Assembly (NCBI GenBank): GCA_964449465.1
Contig: CAYVBK010000009.1
Span: 1 to 64,000, forward strand
DNA: 64,000 nucleotides
Direction of reading: 5' to 3'
DNA from: CAYRXM01 sp964449465
GTDB taxonomy: Bacteria > Chloroflexota > Anaerolineae > JAFGEY01
In this document: positions 42,407 to 52,700 of the stretch, in pieces
Position numbering within the stretch: position 1 is the first letter of the stretch
Layout: every line of letters begins with the position of its first letter
Made by a program: the position numbers and the translations under genes
Notes under the pieces: generated by a model
Told to the model about the DNA's origin: nothing
The model's input: only the letters and a program-made list of their open reading frames with translations
Databases searched by the model: none

Positions 42407-43083
42407 AATCGGTGGTGATTTTGGGTGCTGGCGGCACGGCGCGAGACATTCTCAGCTTTATCGATGATGTGAACGCCATCACTCCAACCTATCACTGTTT
42501 GGGTTTGCTCGATGACCGGCCTGAACTGCAAGGGCAAACGGTGTGTGGAGCGGCTGTCTTGGGGCCGCTTGAGATGGCCAGTAAGTTGGCACAGCAGGGG
42601 GTTTTTGTGCTGGACAGCCTGGGCAGCCCGGCCAATTTTTGGAAAAAAGAGCTGCGCCTGTCTCAATTAAACATCCCCCCAGAGCGGTTTGAGACCCTGA
42701 TCCACCCATCAGCACAGGTTTCCAGGTTGAGCGCAATAGGCACAGGGAGTATTTTGTATCCTTGTGTTGTCGTCCTTTCTCAGGCGATATTGGGCGAACA
42801 TGTGATCGTCTTGTCGCACAGCATTATCAATCACGATGTGCGCCTGGAACCCTTTGTGACCGTCGCCAGCGGTGCGGCGCTGTCTGGCAGTGTGCAGGTG
42901 GGCCAGAGCAGTTACATCGGCTCGCACAGCGCTGTTCGTGAGCAGGTTCGGATCGGGCGTCATTGTCTGGTGGGGATGGGCAGCGTAGTGCTACACGACG
43001 TACCAGACAACAGTGTGGTGGTGGGCAACCCGGCCCGCTTTTTGCGCCCGACAGTGCCTCTCCCTGGATTGGATCCTGCATGA
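42403..43083 (+). CDS. PglD/NeuD-like sugar N-acyltransferase
   Basis: A 226-aa enzyme with an N-terminal Rossmann-like unit (VVILGAGGTARDILS) and a left-handed beta-helix of hexapeptide repeats (IGTGSILYPCVVVL...VGMGSVVLHDVPDNSVVVGNPARF). Family members acetylate amino sugars such as UDP-bacillosamine precursors. ATG overlaps the aminotransferase stop (ATGA). Catalytic His is probably in HSIINHDV. Confidence 0.9.
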   Translation: MKSVVILGAGGTARDILSFIDDVNAITPTYHCLGLLDDRPELQGQTVCGAAVLGPLEMASKLAQQGVFVLDSLGSPANFWKKELRLSQLNIPPERFETLIHPSAQVSRLSAIGTGSILYPCVVVLSQAILGEHVIVLSHSIINHDVRLEPFVTVASGAALSGSVQVGQSSYIGSHSAVREQVRIGRHCLVGMGSVVLHDVPDNSVVVGNPARFLRPTVPLPGLDPA

Positions 43084-44009
43084 GCGAAAATCGGACATGG
43101 TCCGACACAAAACAAGGAGCGGGCCGCTGGCGGTCCATCCTGTCGCGAATGATGTGGTTGCCGATTCTGGTCTTTTTTGCCTGGTGGAGCTGGCAAAATC
43201 GCATCGAGTTGGGGCGCGCGCTGAGCCAGCTTGGCATCACCACATGGATCAGCCTGACTGCTTTGTTGACCCTGTGCGTGTTGATTTCGGCCTGGAGCTT
43301 TACGGTGCTGGTGCGCAGTATGGGCTACCGCTTTAGCCACCTGGATGGCTATCACAGCCTGAACTTGTCGCAAGTGGCTGCTATGGTGCCGGGCAAAGTG
43401 TGGGGGTTTGTCGGTCTGGCCGGCCTGCTATGGTCGAGGAACATTTCCAAACCCGACAGCGTGCTGATCATTTTTTTACATACCATGTTGATGCTGTCGG
43501 CCGCCGTGTTGGTGGGGCTGATGGGACTGATCTCGACAGTAGGATGGGCCTATGCCCTGCTATGTCTGACCCCGGTCATCATCTTGCTGGTCGGCCGCCC
43601 CTGGCTGGACAAAATGCGACAGCGTTTTTTCGCCGGCAGTTCATGCCTGCCCTCGCAGTCCAGCCTGTTCACCAGTTTTGTTCTCAGCACCCTCAACTGG
43701 ATTTTGGCCTCGCTGAGTTTCGCCGTGTTGGTGTATGTCAGTCTGGGATATTGGCCAACCTCGCCGGCGGTGATCGGCAGCGCGTTTGCCGCTGGTTACG
43801 TGGGCGGCTATGTGGCGCTGATCGCGCCGCTGGGGTTGGGCGTGCGCGAGGGAATTATGACCCTGATCTTGCGGCCCTTTATGGGTAGCGATCAGGCCAT
43901 GTCGCTGGCGTTGATTTTTCGAGTGATTCATACGGCGGTACTGTGGCTCCACGTCGCTATCACCCTGTTGATGCTGGCATGTTGCCCAAAAGGGAGACAA
44001 AAAGAGTAA
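43080..44009 (+). CDS. LPG-synthase/flippase-like TM protein, second copy
   Basis: A 309-aa protein with about seven to eight TM helices and the motifs GYHSLNLSQVAAMVPGKVWGF and LIAPLGLGVREGIM that match the family of 35621-36571. ATG overlaps the acyltransferase stop (ATGA). Two such proteins in one locus and no recognisable Wzx suggest they serve in lipid-linked-glycan transport or maturation; this is inference. Confidence 0.8.
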   Translation: MSENRTWSDTKQGAGRWRSILSRMMWLPILVFFAWWSWQNRIELGRALSQLGITTWISLTALLTLCVLISAWSFTVLVRSMGYRFSHLDGYHSLNLSQVAAMVPGKVWGFVGLAGLLWSRNISKPDSVLIIFLHTMLMLSAAVLVGLMGLISTVGWAYALLCLTPVIILLVGRPWLDKMRQRFFAGSSCLPSQSSLFTSFVLSTLNWILASLSFAVLVYVSLGYWPTSPAVIGSAFAAGYVGGYVALIAPLGLGVREGIMTLILRPFMGSDQAMSLALIFRVIHTAVLWLHVAITLLMLACCPKGRQKE

Positions 44010-44012
44010 GAC

Positions 44013-45968
44013 ATGACTCATCTGATCGGATGGCTCAAGCAAAAAGACGTTCGCATCTGGCTGGCCCTGGCAGCCGTGCTGGCGGTATTGTGGGTGCAAT
44101 GGCCGCGTTTGTTTGACCCATTCCAGGTGGACGAAGATTTTCGTTCTTTTTACTGGATGAACAAGTTTCAAGACCCGGCCTTGTATACTGACGAGCCATC
44201 GGGCAGCGGTGAGTATGCTTATTCGACTCTGCACCTGCCCTGGGGCAACCTGTTGCTGTATATGTACAGCCCTGGTTTTGGCCTGCTGTATTACCTGCTC
44301 AGCTTTGTGGCATCACCGGTCTTTTGTTCCAAGTTTCTGGCCCTGATTTTGCTGCCCCTCTCGGCAATCTGTCTGTTCGAGTGGGGTCAGGCCGTGCGCG
44401 GCCGGGCGGCCGGGCTGACCCTGGCCGTGAGTTTTATCCTGCTCAACCTGGCCTCGCCCACTTCGCTGTCGGTGTTGAGCGGCTTGCAGCGGGCTTTTTC
44501 ACTGCCCTTGCTGATCGGGCTGATGTACAGCCTGCGCCACCGCCGATACCTCTGGGCAGGAGTGATTGGTGTGCTGACCGCGCTGATCTATGTGCCGATC
44601 TTGTTCCTGGCGTTGGGGGCATGGGGGCTGGACACCTTGCGCCTGGAATTTCGCCCACGCTGGCGGCTGTCGGTGCAGAGACAGAGCCTGGTGGCCTGTC
44701 TGGCCACTGCCGGAATCAGTTTGCTGGTTTTATCGCCGGTGCTGGTGGAAAAATGGCAGGCTTTGACAGGGCGGGCGGTCGAACAGCCGGCGGCGGTCGA
44801 ACAGCCGCCAGAGCCTGTCTATGCGCATTTGTGGGACGATCCCAACTATCAGGCCAGCGGCCGCTATGCTCTGTTTACCATTTTTCCATGGATGGGGCGC
44901 GGCGGCCTGGTAGACCTGGGGCCGGATGCCCTGCACCTGCTCATTTTGGCCTTTTTGGGCGTTCTGATCTGGCTCATTTTGCGCCGCGCGGCCTGGGATT
45001 TGCCGTCGGAAGTCTGGAACGTGCTGTGGGCCAGCCTGATCATGTTTGCCCTGTCGTGGGCCGGCATTGTTTTAACCAACTCGTTCATCTTGTACATGCC
45101 TAGCCGTTACACGAGGGTGGGGCTGTTTTTATTCTTGCTGGCTTTTGTCACCATCAATGCGCCAGCGGCTGTGACCAGCGCAGTGCGGACAGTACAGCAA
45201 AATCGCCTCGTGCTGCTCTGGTTGGTCGGCGGCATTGAGCTGGCCGTGCTGGTTTTAATTCTGCTGTACCCTTCAGAACGGGCTGTTTATTTGGGTTTCA
45301 ACATCAAATGGCTACTGGCCCCGGCCAGCCTGCTGCTGGGTGTTTTGGCAGCATTGGCCTTTCTCAGGCCGCCATCGCCGCGATTGCCGCCGGCTGCGGC
45401 CTCGTGGCGGATCAAATGGGCCGGAGGAGTGTTGGGCGGCATCGCGGTGCTGGGAGGACTGTGGGCCTGGCGCACCTATGCCGCAGCTATGATCGGAGTG
45501 AGCTTTTTGGACCCGCCACCGCACGAGCGAGCCGTGTTGCAATTTGTCGAAACGCTGCCGGCCGATGTGCTGCTGGCCGGTACGCCCAAGACATTGGACA
45601 ATGTGCCGCTACTGGCACGACGACAGATCTTGTTCAGTGAGGAAAAGCCCAGCTATGACGCTGCCCTGATTCGCCAGACTTTGCAGGCTCTGTATGCGGC
45701 CGATTTCAGCCAGGTGGCTGATTTTTGTCGCGCCGGCGGTATTGATTACCTGGTGATTGACCTGGACAGTTACTCGGCAGAATTTCTGTCCACTCAACTG
45801 ATCTTTTTTGCGCCCTATGATCGCCAGATTCGCGCCTGGATCGGCGAGCGGGATACGTTTGCCCTGGCCGACACGCCGGCCGAATGGCGTGTCTTTCAGG
45901 CCGAAAACTGGTATGTGCTGCCGTGCGCGGCCTTGATGTCGGATGAGGTGAAGGGTGGAGCGCATTAA
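44013..45968 (+). CDS. Large GT-C-like membrane protein 1 of a tandem set
   Basis: A 651-aa polytopic protein. After TM1 comes an external loop with FQVDEDFRSFYW (acidic residues as in GT-C enzymes), then ten or more TM helices and a soluble C-terminal domain of about 160 residues. It fits a lipid-phosphate-sugar glycosyltransferase, though a polymerase-like role is possible. The next gene starts 14 nt before its stop. Confidence 0.7.
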   Translation: MTHLIGWLKQKDVRIWLALAAVLAVLWVQWPRLFDPFQVDEDFRSFYWMNKFQDPALYTDEPSGSGEYAYSTLHLPWGNLLLYMYSPGFGLLYYLLSFVASPVFCSKFLALILLPLSAICLFEWGQAVRGRAAGLTLAVSFILLNLASPTSLSVLSGLQRAFSLPLLIGLMYSLRHRRYLWAGVIGVLTALIYVPILFLALGAWGLDTLRLEFRPRWRLSVQRQSLVACLATAGISLLVLSPVLVEKWQALTGRAVEQPAAVEQPPEPVYAHLWDDPNYQASGRYALFTIFPWMGRGGLVDLGPDALHLLILAFLGVLIWLILRRAAWDLPSEVWNVLWASLIMFALSWAGIVLTNSFILYMPSRYTRVGLFLFLLAFVTINAPAAVTSAVRTVQQNRLVLLWLVGGIELAVLVLILLYPSERAVYLGFNIKWLLAPASLLLGVLAALAFLRPPSPRLPPAAASWRIKWAGGVLGGIAVLGGLWAWRTYAAAMIGVSFLDPPPHERAVLQFVETLPADVLLAGTPKTLDNVPLLARRQILFSEEKPSYDAALIRQTLQALYAADFSQVADFCRAGGIDYLVIDLDSYSAEFLSTQLIFFAPYDRQIRAWIGERDTFALADTPAEWRVFQAENWYVLPCAALMSDEVKGGAH

Positions 45969-47433
45969 GCGAGCACCGACCTGGCTGTGGTTGGCCGGGC
46001 TGCTGATCCTGGCCGCTGTTTTGCGCCTGCCGACCCTGAACCGCGAAAGCCTCTGGTTTGACGAGGCGATCAGCTTGCTCACCGCTCGCCTGCCTGTGTC
46101 GGCGATCCTGTCCAACGCGGTGCAGTCGAGTCACCCGCCGCTATACTATGCGCTGCTGCACATCTGGCTGCGCCTGGCTCCTGCGACCGACCTGTTTGCC
46201 CGTTTGCCGGGCGTGTTATTTGGCCTGCTGCTCGTGCCGGCCCTGTATGCCTTGACGCAAGACCTGTTTGGCCGACGCGACCTGGCCCTGCTGTCTGCCG
46301 CGCTGGTGGCTATTTCACCTTTTCATCTGTTGTACAGCCACGAGCTGCGTATGTATACGCTGTTGATGCTGCTGGTGACGTTGACGGTGTGGGCTTATCG
46401 GCGGGCGCGACACAGCCGGGGCTGGGGCCGCTGGCTGATTTTCACCGCCTTGGGTGTGGCGTCGGTGTATACGCACCTGTTTGCCTGGCTGGCCCTGATC
46501 GCCATCGGGCTGCACGCCCTGATTCATCACCGCCAACGGCATGCGCTCTGGCAGACAGCAGCGGCCGGGCTGGCGATGATCGTTCTGTTTACGCCCTGGC
46601 TGCGCTTGATGCTGCTGGAAACGCAGAAAAATTTGGGCAGCATGCGCCCCCTGTCACAAGAAACGGCCTTTAATCCACTCAAAACCCTGATCGCGCCGGC
46701 GTTTTTGCTGTTTGGCTCGTCGTTCAACCTGTGGTACACCGGGCTGATCTTGTTTGTCACCGTGTCGCTGGGCATCGTCTTGATTTTAGAGGCGCGCAAG
46801 GCCTGGATGGAAAAGAATGGCGGCGGGCTGCTGTTGCCCGGCCTGCTGACGCTGTGCCTGCTGGGCGGGCCGCTGCTGGTGTATTATGTGCGCCCCTTTT
46901 TCCTGCCCGAACGCACGCTGGCCGCCGAGTCGCCGTTTCTGCTCGTCTTGCTGGCCTGGGGCGTCACCCGACGCGGCAGCCCGCTGCCCTGGCTGGTGGG
47001 GGCAACGGCGGCGCTGATGGGCGTCGGGGCATTTTTGTATCTGGGCGGCCCGCCGATCAAGCCGCCTTACCGCCAGGCTGTGGCAATAGCGACAGAGCGA
47101 TGGCAGCCCGGCGATGTCGTGTTGCACACCAGCGACGGCTCATTTCTGCCGGCCCTGTGTTATACCAACTGGCCGGCCCACGCAGTGCTCGCCGGCGACC
47201 CCGATCCGCGCAAACCCGACGAGGTGTATCGGCTCTTGGGCGGGCAGGTGTGGACGCGGCAGCAGGCAGTTCGGGCCGGGCGGCGGTTGTGGCTGATCGT
47301 GGCGTTGGAACACAGCCTGGAGTGGCAGCAAGAACAGGCCGCCTGGTTTACCCAACAATATAGGTTAAAAGAGCGATACAGCGTGGGTGGAATCGAGATT
47401 TTTTTGTGCGAGTTGAACGGGGATGCCCCATGA
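45955..47433 (+). CDS. GT39-like membrane glycosyltransferase 2 of the tandem set
   Basis: A 492-aa protein, the clearest GT39/ArnT-like member here: LPTLNRESLWFDEAISLL after TM1 (Asp-Glu), SHPPLYYALLHIW in the next loop, and SHELRMYTLLML. About eleven TM helices and a short soluble C-terminus. GTG start inside the previous gene. Probably adds a sugar from a polyprenyl-phosphate donor on the outer face of the membrane. Confidence 0.85.
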   Translation: MERIKRAPTWLWLAGLLILAAVLRLPTLNRESLWFDEAISLLTARLPVSAILSNAVQSSHPPLYYALLHIWLRLAPATDLFARLPGVLFGLLLVPALYALTQDLFGRRDLALLSAALVAISPFHLLYSHELRMYTLLMLLVTLTVWAYRRARHSRGWGRWLIFTALGVASVYTHLFAWLALIAIGLHALIHHRQRHALWQTAAAGLAMIVLFTPWLRLMLLETQKNLGSMRPLSQETAFNPLKTLIAPAFLLFGSSFNLWYTGLILFVTVSLGIVLILEARKAWMEKNGGGLLLPGLLTLCLLGGPLLVYYVRPFFLPERTLAAESPFLLVLLAWGVTRRGSPLPWLVGATAALMGVGAFLYLGGPPIKPPYRQAVAIATERWQPGDVVLHTSDGSFLPALCYTNWPAHAVLAGDPDPRKPDEVYRLLGGQVWTRQQAVRAGRRLWLIVALEHSLEWQQEQAAWFTQQYRLKERYSVGGIEIFLCELNGDAP

Positions 47434-49523
47434 GCAAATGGGTTCGTTGGCCTGTCATCGGCCTGAGCTTTGTGTGGATGGCTTTTGTCTATGCCACATT
47501 TTACCTGGTGCAGCAGCAGCGACCGTTCAATGCCGAACAGGCGCAGGCCATCGGCGAAACGCTGTTCAACCTGGCCGCGGCCGCAGCCATCATCGGAGTA
47601 GGCATCGGCTGGGGCAATCGCCTGAGCCGCTGGCTGCGCCTGCCGCTGCCCGGCCTGCTCGAACGGCTGGTCTTGGGCGGCGGGCTGGGGCTGGGCAGCA
47701 TGTCTTGGGCTGTGCTGGGATTGGGGTTGGCAGGCTGGCTGCACGGGTGGGTAATGGCGATTCTGTTGATCGGCCTGGCCGCGCTATCACTGCCCGACCT
47801 GATCGACCTGGTTCGCCAGATTCGGACGGCCTGGCCGCAGATCGAGCGTCCCGGCCGGTGGATCGGTCTCTATGTCGGCCTGACCGCGTTGCTGTCGCTG
47901 CTGATTGCCTTGACGCCGCCTTTTGACTGGGACGGCCTGTTTTATCACCTGACCATGCCGCGCCTGTACATCGAGCAGGGGCGGATCATGCCGATCACCG
48001 ATGCGCCGCATCAATACTTTCCCGGCCTGATAGAGATGTTGTATCTGCTGGCCCTGCAAGTGCGCAGCGATGTGACAGCACGGCTGTTGCACTGGGGCTA
48101 TGCTGTTTTGCTGGGCGGCACCCTCTACCTGCTGGCCGGGCGGTATGTGGATCGCAAATATGGCTGGCCGACGGTGTTGCTCTATGCGGCCATACCGATG
48201 GTAGCGGTACTGGGCAGTTGGGCCTATAACGACCTGGCCCTGGCTTTTTATCAACTCGCCGCGCTGTATGCCTTGCTCAACTGGTTCCGCAACAATCGTT
48301 TTACCTGGGTCATCTGGAGCGGCATCTTGTGCGGCCTGGCCCTCAGCCTCAAATACACGGCCTTTGTCTGCCCGCTGATTTTGCTTGTGCTGATGGCCTG
48401 GCAATGGCGGCGCGAGGGCGGCTATGGGCCAACCTGGCTGCGCGCCGCGGCGGTCTTTGGCGCCGTGACCATCCTGACTGCTGCGCCGTGGTACGTCAAA
48501 AACCTGGTTTTGACCGGCAACCCGGTGTATCCGTTCGCTTTTGGGCTGTTTGGCGGGCGCGACTGGGATGCCTGGCGGGCGGCCTGGTATGCCCGCGCCG
48601 GAACAGGCATCGGCTGGAGCGTTGGCGAACTGCTGCAACTGCCCTGGATGGCGACATTGGGGCTGCGCGATATGAACTTTTACGATGGGCGTATGGGACC
48701 ACTATTTTTGTTGGGGCTGCCGTTTTTGTTGGGCTGGGCGGCGATACAGTGGCCCTGGCTGCGCCGTCCGTTGAGCAGGGTTGATGTTGATACAGTCCGC
48801 TCGCAATCCGACCCGATCCAGTCGCCCCCTATAGCCCTCGGCTATCTGCTGGCTTTTTCAGCGATACAATGCGCTGTCTGGACCATTGGGGTGATCAATT
48901 CGCGGTCGCTGTATCAGACCCGCCTGTTGCTGCCGGCGCTGGCCGGCCTGACCGTGCCGCTGGTGTATGTGTTTGACCGGCTGCGGGCGTTGGACACGCC
49001 GGTTTTGTCGCTGCGCCGCCTGATCGGGATGAGTGTGGTGTTGGTTTTGGCGACCGATTTAGGCTATCAAAGCCTGGCTACGATCAAGTCAAACCCGCTC
49101 CAGGTGCTGGTGGGGCTGGAGAGCCGTGAGCAATTTCTCGCCCGCGCCCTGGGCGCCCATTACGCGGCCATGCAAATGATAGATGCGCAGGTGAGTCGCA
49201 CAGAGCGGGTGTTGTTCTTGTGGGAGCCGCGCAGCTATTATTGTCACCGCACCGTGCAACCCGACCCGATTTTGGAGCGATGGGCCTGGCTGCGTCACCG
49301 CTACGGCGATGACCTGACCGCCGTCGCTCGATTCTTGCAAAGTGAAGGCTATACGCACATCTTGCTGCATCGCGACGGACTGGAATTTATGCGCCGCACC
49401 CGCCTGGACCCGTTGAGCGACGCCGATTTTGCCGCGTTGGATCATTTTGTGCAGCAATATGCGCAGCCCATAGATGCAGTGGGATTAAGCTATCAACTTT
49501 ATCAGCTGGAGGCAGGACGGTGA
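47430..49523 (+). CDS. Large GT-C-like membrane glycosyltransferase 3 of the tandem set
   Basis: A 697-aa protein with about twelve to fourteen TM helices. The external loop PFDWDGLFYHLTMPRLYIEQG and the later AAPWYVKNLVLTGNPVYPF are typical of one GT-C subfamily common in Chloroflexota and Cyanobacteria. A soluble C-terminal domain of about 160 residues follows. ATG overlaps the previous stop (ATGA). Confidence 0.78.
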   Translation: MSKWVRWPVIGLSFVWMAFVYATFYLVQQQRPFNAEQAQAIGETLFNLAAAAAIIGVGIGWGNRLSRWLRLPLPGLLERLVLGGGLGLGSMSWAVLGLGLAGWLHGWVMAILLIGLAALSLPDLIDLVRQIRTAWPQIERPGRWIGLYVGLTALLSLLIALTPPFDWDGLFYHLTMPRLYIEQGRIMPITDAPHQYFPGLIEMLYLLALQVRSDVTARLLHWGYAVLLGGTLYLLAGRYVDRKYGWPTVLLYAAIPMVAVLGSWAYNDLALAFYQLAALYALLNWFRNNRFTWVIWSGILCGLALSLKYTAFVCPLILLVLMAWQWRREGGYGPTWLRAAAVFGAVTILTAAPWYVKNLVLTGNPVYPFAFGLFGGRDWDAWRAAWYARAGTGIGWSVGELLQLPWMATLGLRDMNFYDGRMGPLFLLGLPFLLGWAAIQWPWLRRPLSRVDVDTVRSQSDPIQSPPIALGYLLAFSAIQCAVWTIGVINSRSLYQTRLLLPALAGLTVPLVYVFDRLRALDTPVLSLRRLIGMSVVLVLATDLGYQSLATIKSNPLQVLVGLESREQFLARALGAHYAAMQMIDAQVSRTERVLFLWEPRSYYCHRTVQPDPILERWAWLRHRYGDDLTAVARFLQSEGYTHILLHRDGLEFMRRTRLDPLSDADFAALDHFVQQYAQPIDAVGLSYQLYQLEAGR

Positions 49524-51151
49524 GCAAGCCGACCGGGATGCGCCGCGCTCCCATCTACCGTGATCTGCTCTGGCTCTTGGGCCTGGCCCTGGCCGTGCGC
49601 CTGATCACCGCCCTGCTGGTGTGTCACCCCGGCCCGATCATGGACGCCTATTATTACCTCGATGGCGCTATCGGCCTGGCCGAGGGGTGCGGGTTCAGCG
49701 ACCCGTTTCTGTGGAATTATCTGGACGATCCGGCAGGCATCCCGCACCCCAGTCACCTCTATTGGATGCCGCTCTCGTCGCTGGTGATGTACCCTCTGTT
49801 GGCCTGGTTTGGCTCTGCGTTTCGTCTGGCACAGGTGCCCTTTGTGCTGCTGTCGGCGCTGCTGCCGCTGCTGTCCTACATGGCAGCCTGGCAAATAGCC
49901 GGCAGCCGCCGGCAGGCCTGGCTGGCCGGCCTGTTGACGGTATTTAGCGGCTTTTACATGATTCACTGGGTCACGCCGGACAATTTCGCCCCGTTTGCCC
50001 TGGCCGGAGCAGGCTGTCTGCTGACGCTGGGACAGGGATTTGCCGACCGTCGGCCGATCTGGTTTGCCCTGGCCGGCCTCTGCGCCGGATTGGCTCATCT
50101 CTCGCGCTCCGACGGCGTGCTGCTGCTGGCTGCGCCGATCATCCTGGCTGTCCTGCGCCTGCGCCCATTCAAAACCTCTTTCTCTTCCATACCCCCTGTT
50201 TCCTTATTCCTCATTCCCTTTGCCCTTTTCCTTCTTTCCTACCTGCTGATCATGATGCCCTGGTTTGCCCGCAACATGCTGGTGATCGGCAGGCCGCTGG
50301 CTGTGACCGGCGTGCGTTCCATCTGGTTAACCAGCTATGATGACCTGTACAGCGTGGGGCGCGAGTTGTCGTGGCGCACATTTTGGGACTGGGGTTGGGG
50401 CAACATCTTGCGCTCGCGGCTGTATGGACTGTGGCTCAATTTACAAACGCTGCTGTTTGTAAATTGGATGATCGCTCTGGCGCCGTTGGGGCTGATCGGT
50501 GTGTGGCGGCTGCGGAAACACCCTCGCTTTGCGCCAGCCTGGGTCTATGGCCTGCTGCTGTACCTGACCATGAGCCTGGTGTTTACTTTTCCGGGCATAC
50601 GGGGGGCGATGCTTCATTCCAGTGTGGCGCTACTGCCTTTTCTGTTCGCCGCGGCGATGGATGGACTGGACGCGCTGGTAGATTGGGTGGCGGCGCGGCG
50701 GAGCGAATGGCATGCCCCGCTGGCTAAACAGGTGTTCGGCGGGGGATTGGTGGGCATCGCCGCGCTGCTGAGCGTGTTTTTAATGGTGCGTTCACTGCCG
50801 CGTTATCGCCAGCCGCACCTCTATGCCGACCTATCGCCCTGGATCGCCGAACACATCCCGCCGCAAGAACGGGTCTGGGTCAACGATCCGCCGGCCTTTT
50901 ACTATTATACGCGCCGCGAATGTCTGGCTATTCCAAACGAAAAAAAGGATGTTTTAACTCGATTGGCAGAGAAATACAATGCTCGATATTTGATCCTGGA
51001 TCACAATGCGCCGCAGCCGCTTCGGCCCTGGTATGATTCGGCAGCGGAAAACCTGGTAGCTGAGGGGCGGCAGTGGCAGCTAATGGCGGTCCTGTCGGAC
51101 CGCAAAGGGGGGGCTATTTTGATTTACAAACTGGAGGAACAACTTGGTTGA
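49520..51151 (+). CDS. GT39-like membrane glycosyltransferase 4 of the tandem set
   Basis: A 543-aa protein with about ten TM helices. External loop PGPIMDAYYYLDGAIGLAEG carries the acidic residue, followed by HPSHLYWMPLSSLVMYP. A cytoplasm-facing stretch at about 215-240 is oddly rich in Ser/Phe/Pro with AT-richer codons than its surroundings. GTG start with 4-nt overlap to the previous stop. Confidence 0.78.
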   Translation: MSKPTGMRRAPIYRDLLWLLGLALAVRLITALLVCHPGPIMDAYYYLDGAIGLAEGCGFSDPFLWNYLDDPAGIPHPSHLYWMPLSSLVMYPLLAWFGSAFRLAQVPFVLLSALLPLLSYMAAWQIAGSRRQAWLAGLLTVFSGFYMIHWVTPDNFAPFALAGAGCLLTLGQGFADRRPIWFALAGLCAGLAHLSRSDGVLLLAAPIILAVLRLRPFKTSFSSIPPVSLFLIPFALFLLSYLLIMMPWFARNMLVIGRPLAVTGVRSIWLTSYDDLYSVGRELSWRTFWDWGWGNILRSRLYGLWLNLQTLLFVNWMIALAPLGLIGVWRLRKHPRFAPAWVYGLLLYLTMSLVFTFPGIRGAMLHSSVALLPFLFAAAMDGLDALVDWVAARRSEWHAPLAKQVFGGGLVGIAALLSVFLMVRSLPRYRQPHLYADLSPWIAEHIPPQERVWVNDPPAFYYYTRRECLAIPNEKKDVLTRLAEKYNARYLILDHNAPQPLRPWYDSAAENLVAEGRQWQLMAVLSDRKGGAILIYKLEEQLG

Positions 51152-52700
51152 CGGATTGCCCCCACATCGTTACTATGCCTGGGCCTTGGTGGCCCTGCTG
51201 GTGGTCTCGCTGCTATATCTGGGCGGGCTGGGTTTGACCCGCCGTCTGGGGCTGCCGCTGGATGATGCCTGGATTCACCAGACTTTTGCCCGCAACCTGG
51301 TGCGCTATAGTCAGTTTGCCTATATGCCCGGCCACATCAGCACCGGCTCCACCGCGCCAATCTGGACAATTATGCTGGCGCCGGCCTATTTGCTGGGTCT
51401 CGACCCGTTGGCCTGGAGCTATGCGATGGGCATACTGCTCTTGTTTGCGCTAGGTTTGGGCGTTTTCAGGCTGGGGGTGCGGCTCTTTCCACAGCGAGCC
51501 GGTTGGGCTGCTTTGGCCGGCCTGGCCGTGCTGCTCGAATGGCATATGGCCTGGGCGGCCTTTTCGGGCATGGAGACGCTGCTGTTTGCCTGCGGCGTGG
51601 TCTGGCTGACCGAGCGGTATCTGAGCTGGGAAATGGGGCAGCGTCGAGACCTGCCTGAAAATTCAGACCATTTGAACACACCCTTTGTGTTAGGTCTGTT
51701 GAGCGGCCTGCTGATTTTGGTGCGCCCAGAGGGGATTTTGCTCACAGCTTTGATGGCGGTGGGTGGATGGCTGGCGCGGCGGCGACGCTCATGGCAGCGC
51801 ACCCTGACCATCGCCATAGATGGGGCGGCTGGGCTGTCGCTGCTGATGGTGCCTTATGTGGCGTTCAACCTGATCGCCAGCGGCACGCTTTTTCCCAACA
51901 CCTTTTACGCCAAGCAACTCGAGTACGCGGTTTTGCTGCGCCTGCCTTTCTGGGTCAGACTGTGGCGGGTGATCTTGCCGACGCTAACCGGCGCTCAGGT
52001 GGTTTTGCTGCCGGGCGCGGTATATGCGGTGATCGCCATGTTTCGCCCACAATCCGCGTTGCCGCTCAACCCCTACCTGGGCCGGTGGACGCGCATAATG
52101 CCGCTGTTGTGGTGGCTGCTGACCACGCTGAGCTATGCCCTGCGCCTGCCGGTCAACTATCAGCACGGGCGATACATGATGCCCACCATTCCCTTTTTGA
52201 TGCTGGGAGGGGCGATGGGCACGCTGGCCTGGCTGCGCCCGCAATCATCTCATCTGCTCGTTCGAGTGGTCAGCCGCGCCGTGCCGATCATAACCGTTTT
52301 GCTGCTGACGACGTTTCTGGTGTTGGGGGCGCGCGCCCTGATCACCGATGTGGGCATCATCAACGGCGAAATGGTGGCAGTGTCGCAGTGGCTCAACCGC
52401 AACGCACCGGCCCATGCCCTGATCGCCGCCCACGACATTGGAGCGATTGGCTATTTCACCCAACGACCGCTGCTCGACCTGGCCGGCCTGGTTTCGCCGC
52501 AGATGATCCCCTTTATCCGCGACGAGGCCAAAATCGCCGAATTGATGTTTGAGCAAGAGGTAGATTACCTGGTCACGTTCCCTTCGTGGTACCCGCGCCT
52601 GGTGACCGATGATCGCCTGACTCTGGTCTATCAGACCAATTGCGAATTAACCCGCGACCTGGGCCAGGACAACATGGCCGTGTATCGGCTGAGACGTTGA
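51144..52700 (+). CDS. GT-C-like membrane glycosyltransferase 5 of the tandem set
   Basis: A 518-aa protein with about ten to eleven TM helices. External loop LGLPLDDAWIHQTFARNL (Asp-Asp), GHISTGSTAPIWT and LLSGLLILVRPEG are typical of the GT-C group. TTG start inside the previous gene, 8-nt overlap. Last gene of the glycan run; a 16-bp tandem repeat starts right after its stop. Confidence 0.78.
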   Translation: MVDGLPPHRYYAWALVALLVVSLLYLGGLGLTRRLGLPLDDAWIHQTFARNLVRYSQFAYMPGHISTGSTAPIWTIMLAPAYLLGLDPLAWSYAMGILLLFALGLGVFRLGVRLFPQRAGWAALAGLAVLLEWHMAWAAFSGMETLLFACGVVWLTERYLSWEMGQRRDLPENSDHLNTPFVLGLLSGLLILVRPEGILLTALMAVGGWLARRRRSWQRTLTIAIDGAAGLSLLMVPYVAFNLIASGTLFPNTFYAKQLEYAVLLRLPFWVRLWRVILPTLTGAQVVLLPGAVYAVIAMFRPQSALPLNPYLGRWTRIMPLLWWLLTTLSYALRLPVNYQHGRYMMPTIPFLMLGGAMGTLAWLRPQSSHLLVRVVSRAVPIITVLLLTTFLVLGARALITDVGIINGEMVAVSQWLNRNAPAHALIAAHDIGAIGYFTQRPLLDLAGLVSPQMIPFIRDEAKIAELMFEQEVDYLVTFPSWYPRLVTDDRLTLVYQTNCELTRDLGQDNMAVYRLRR

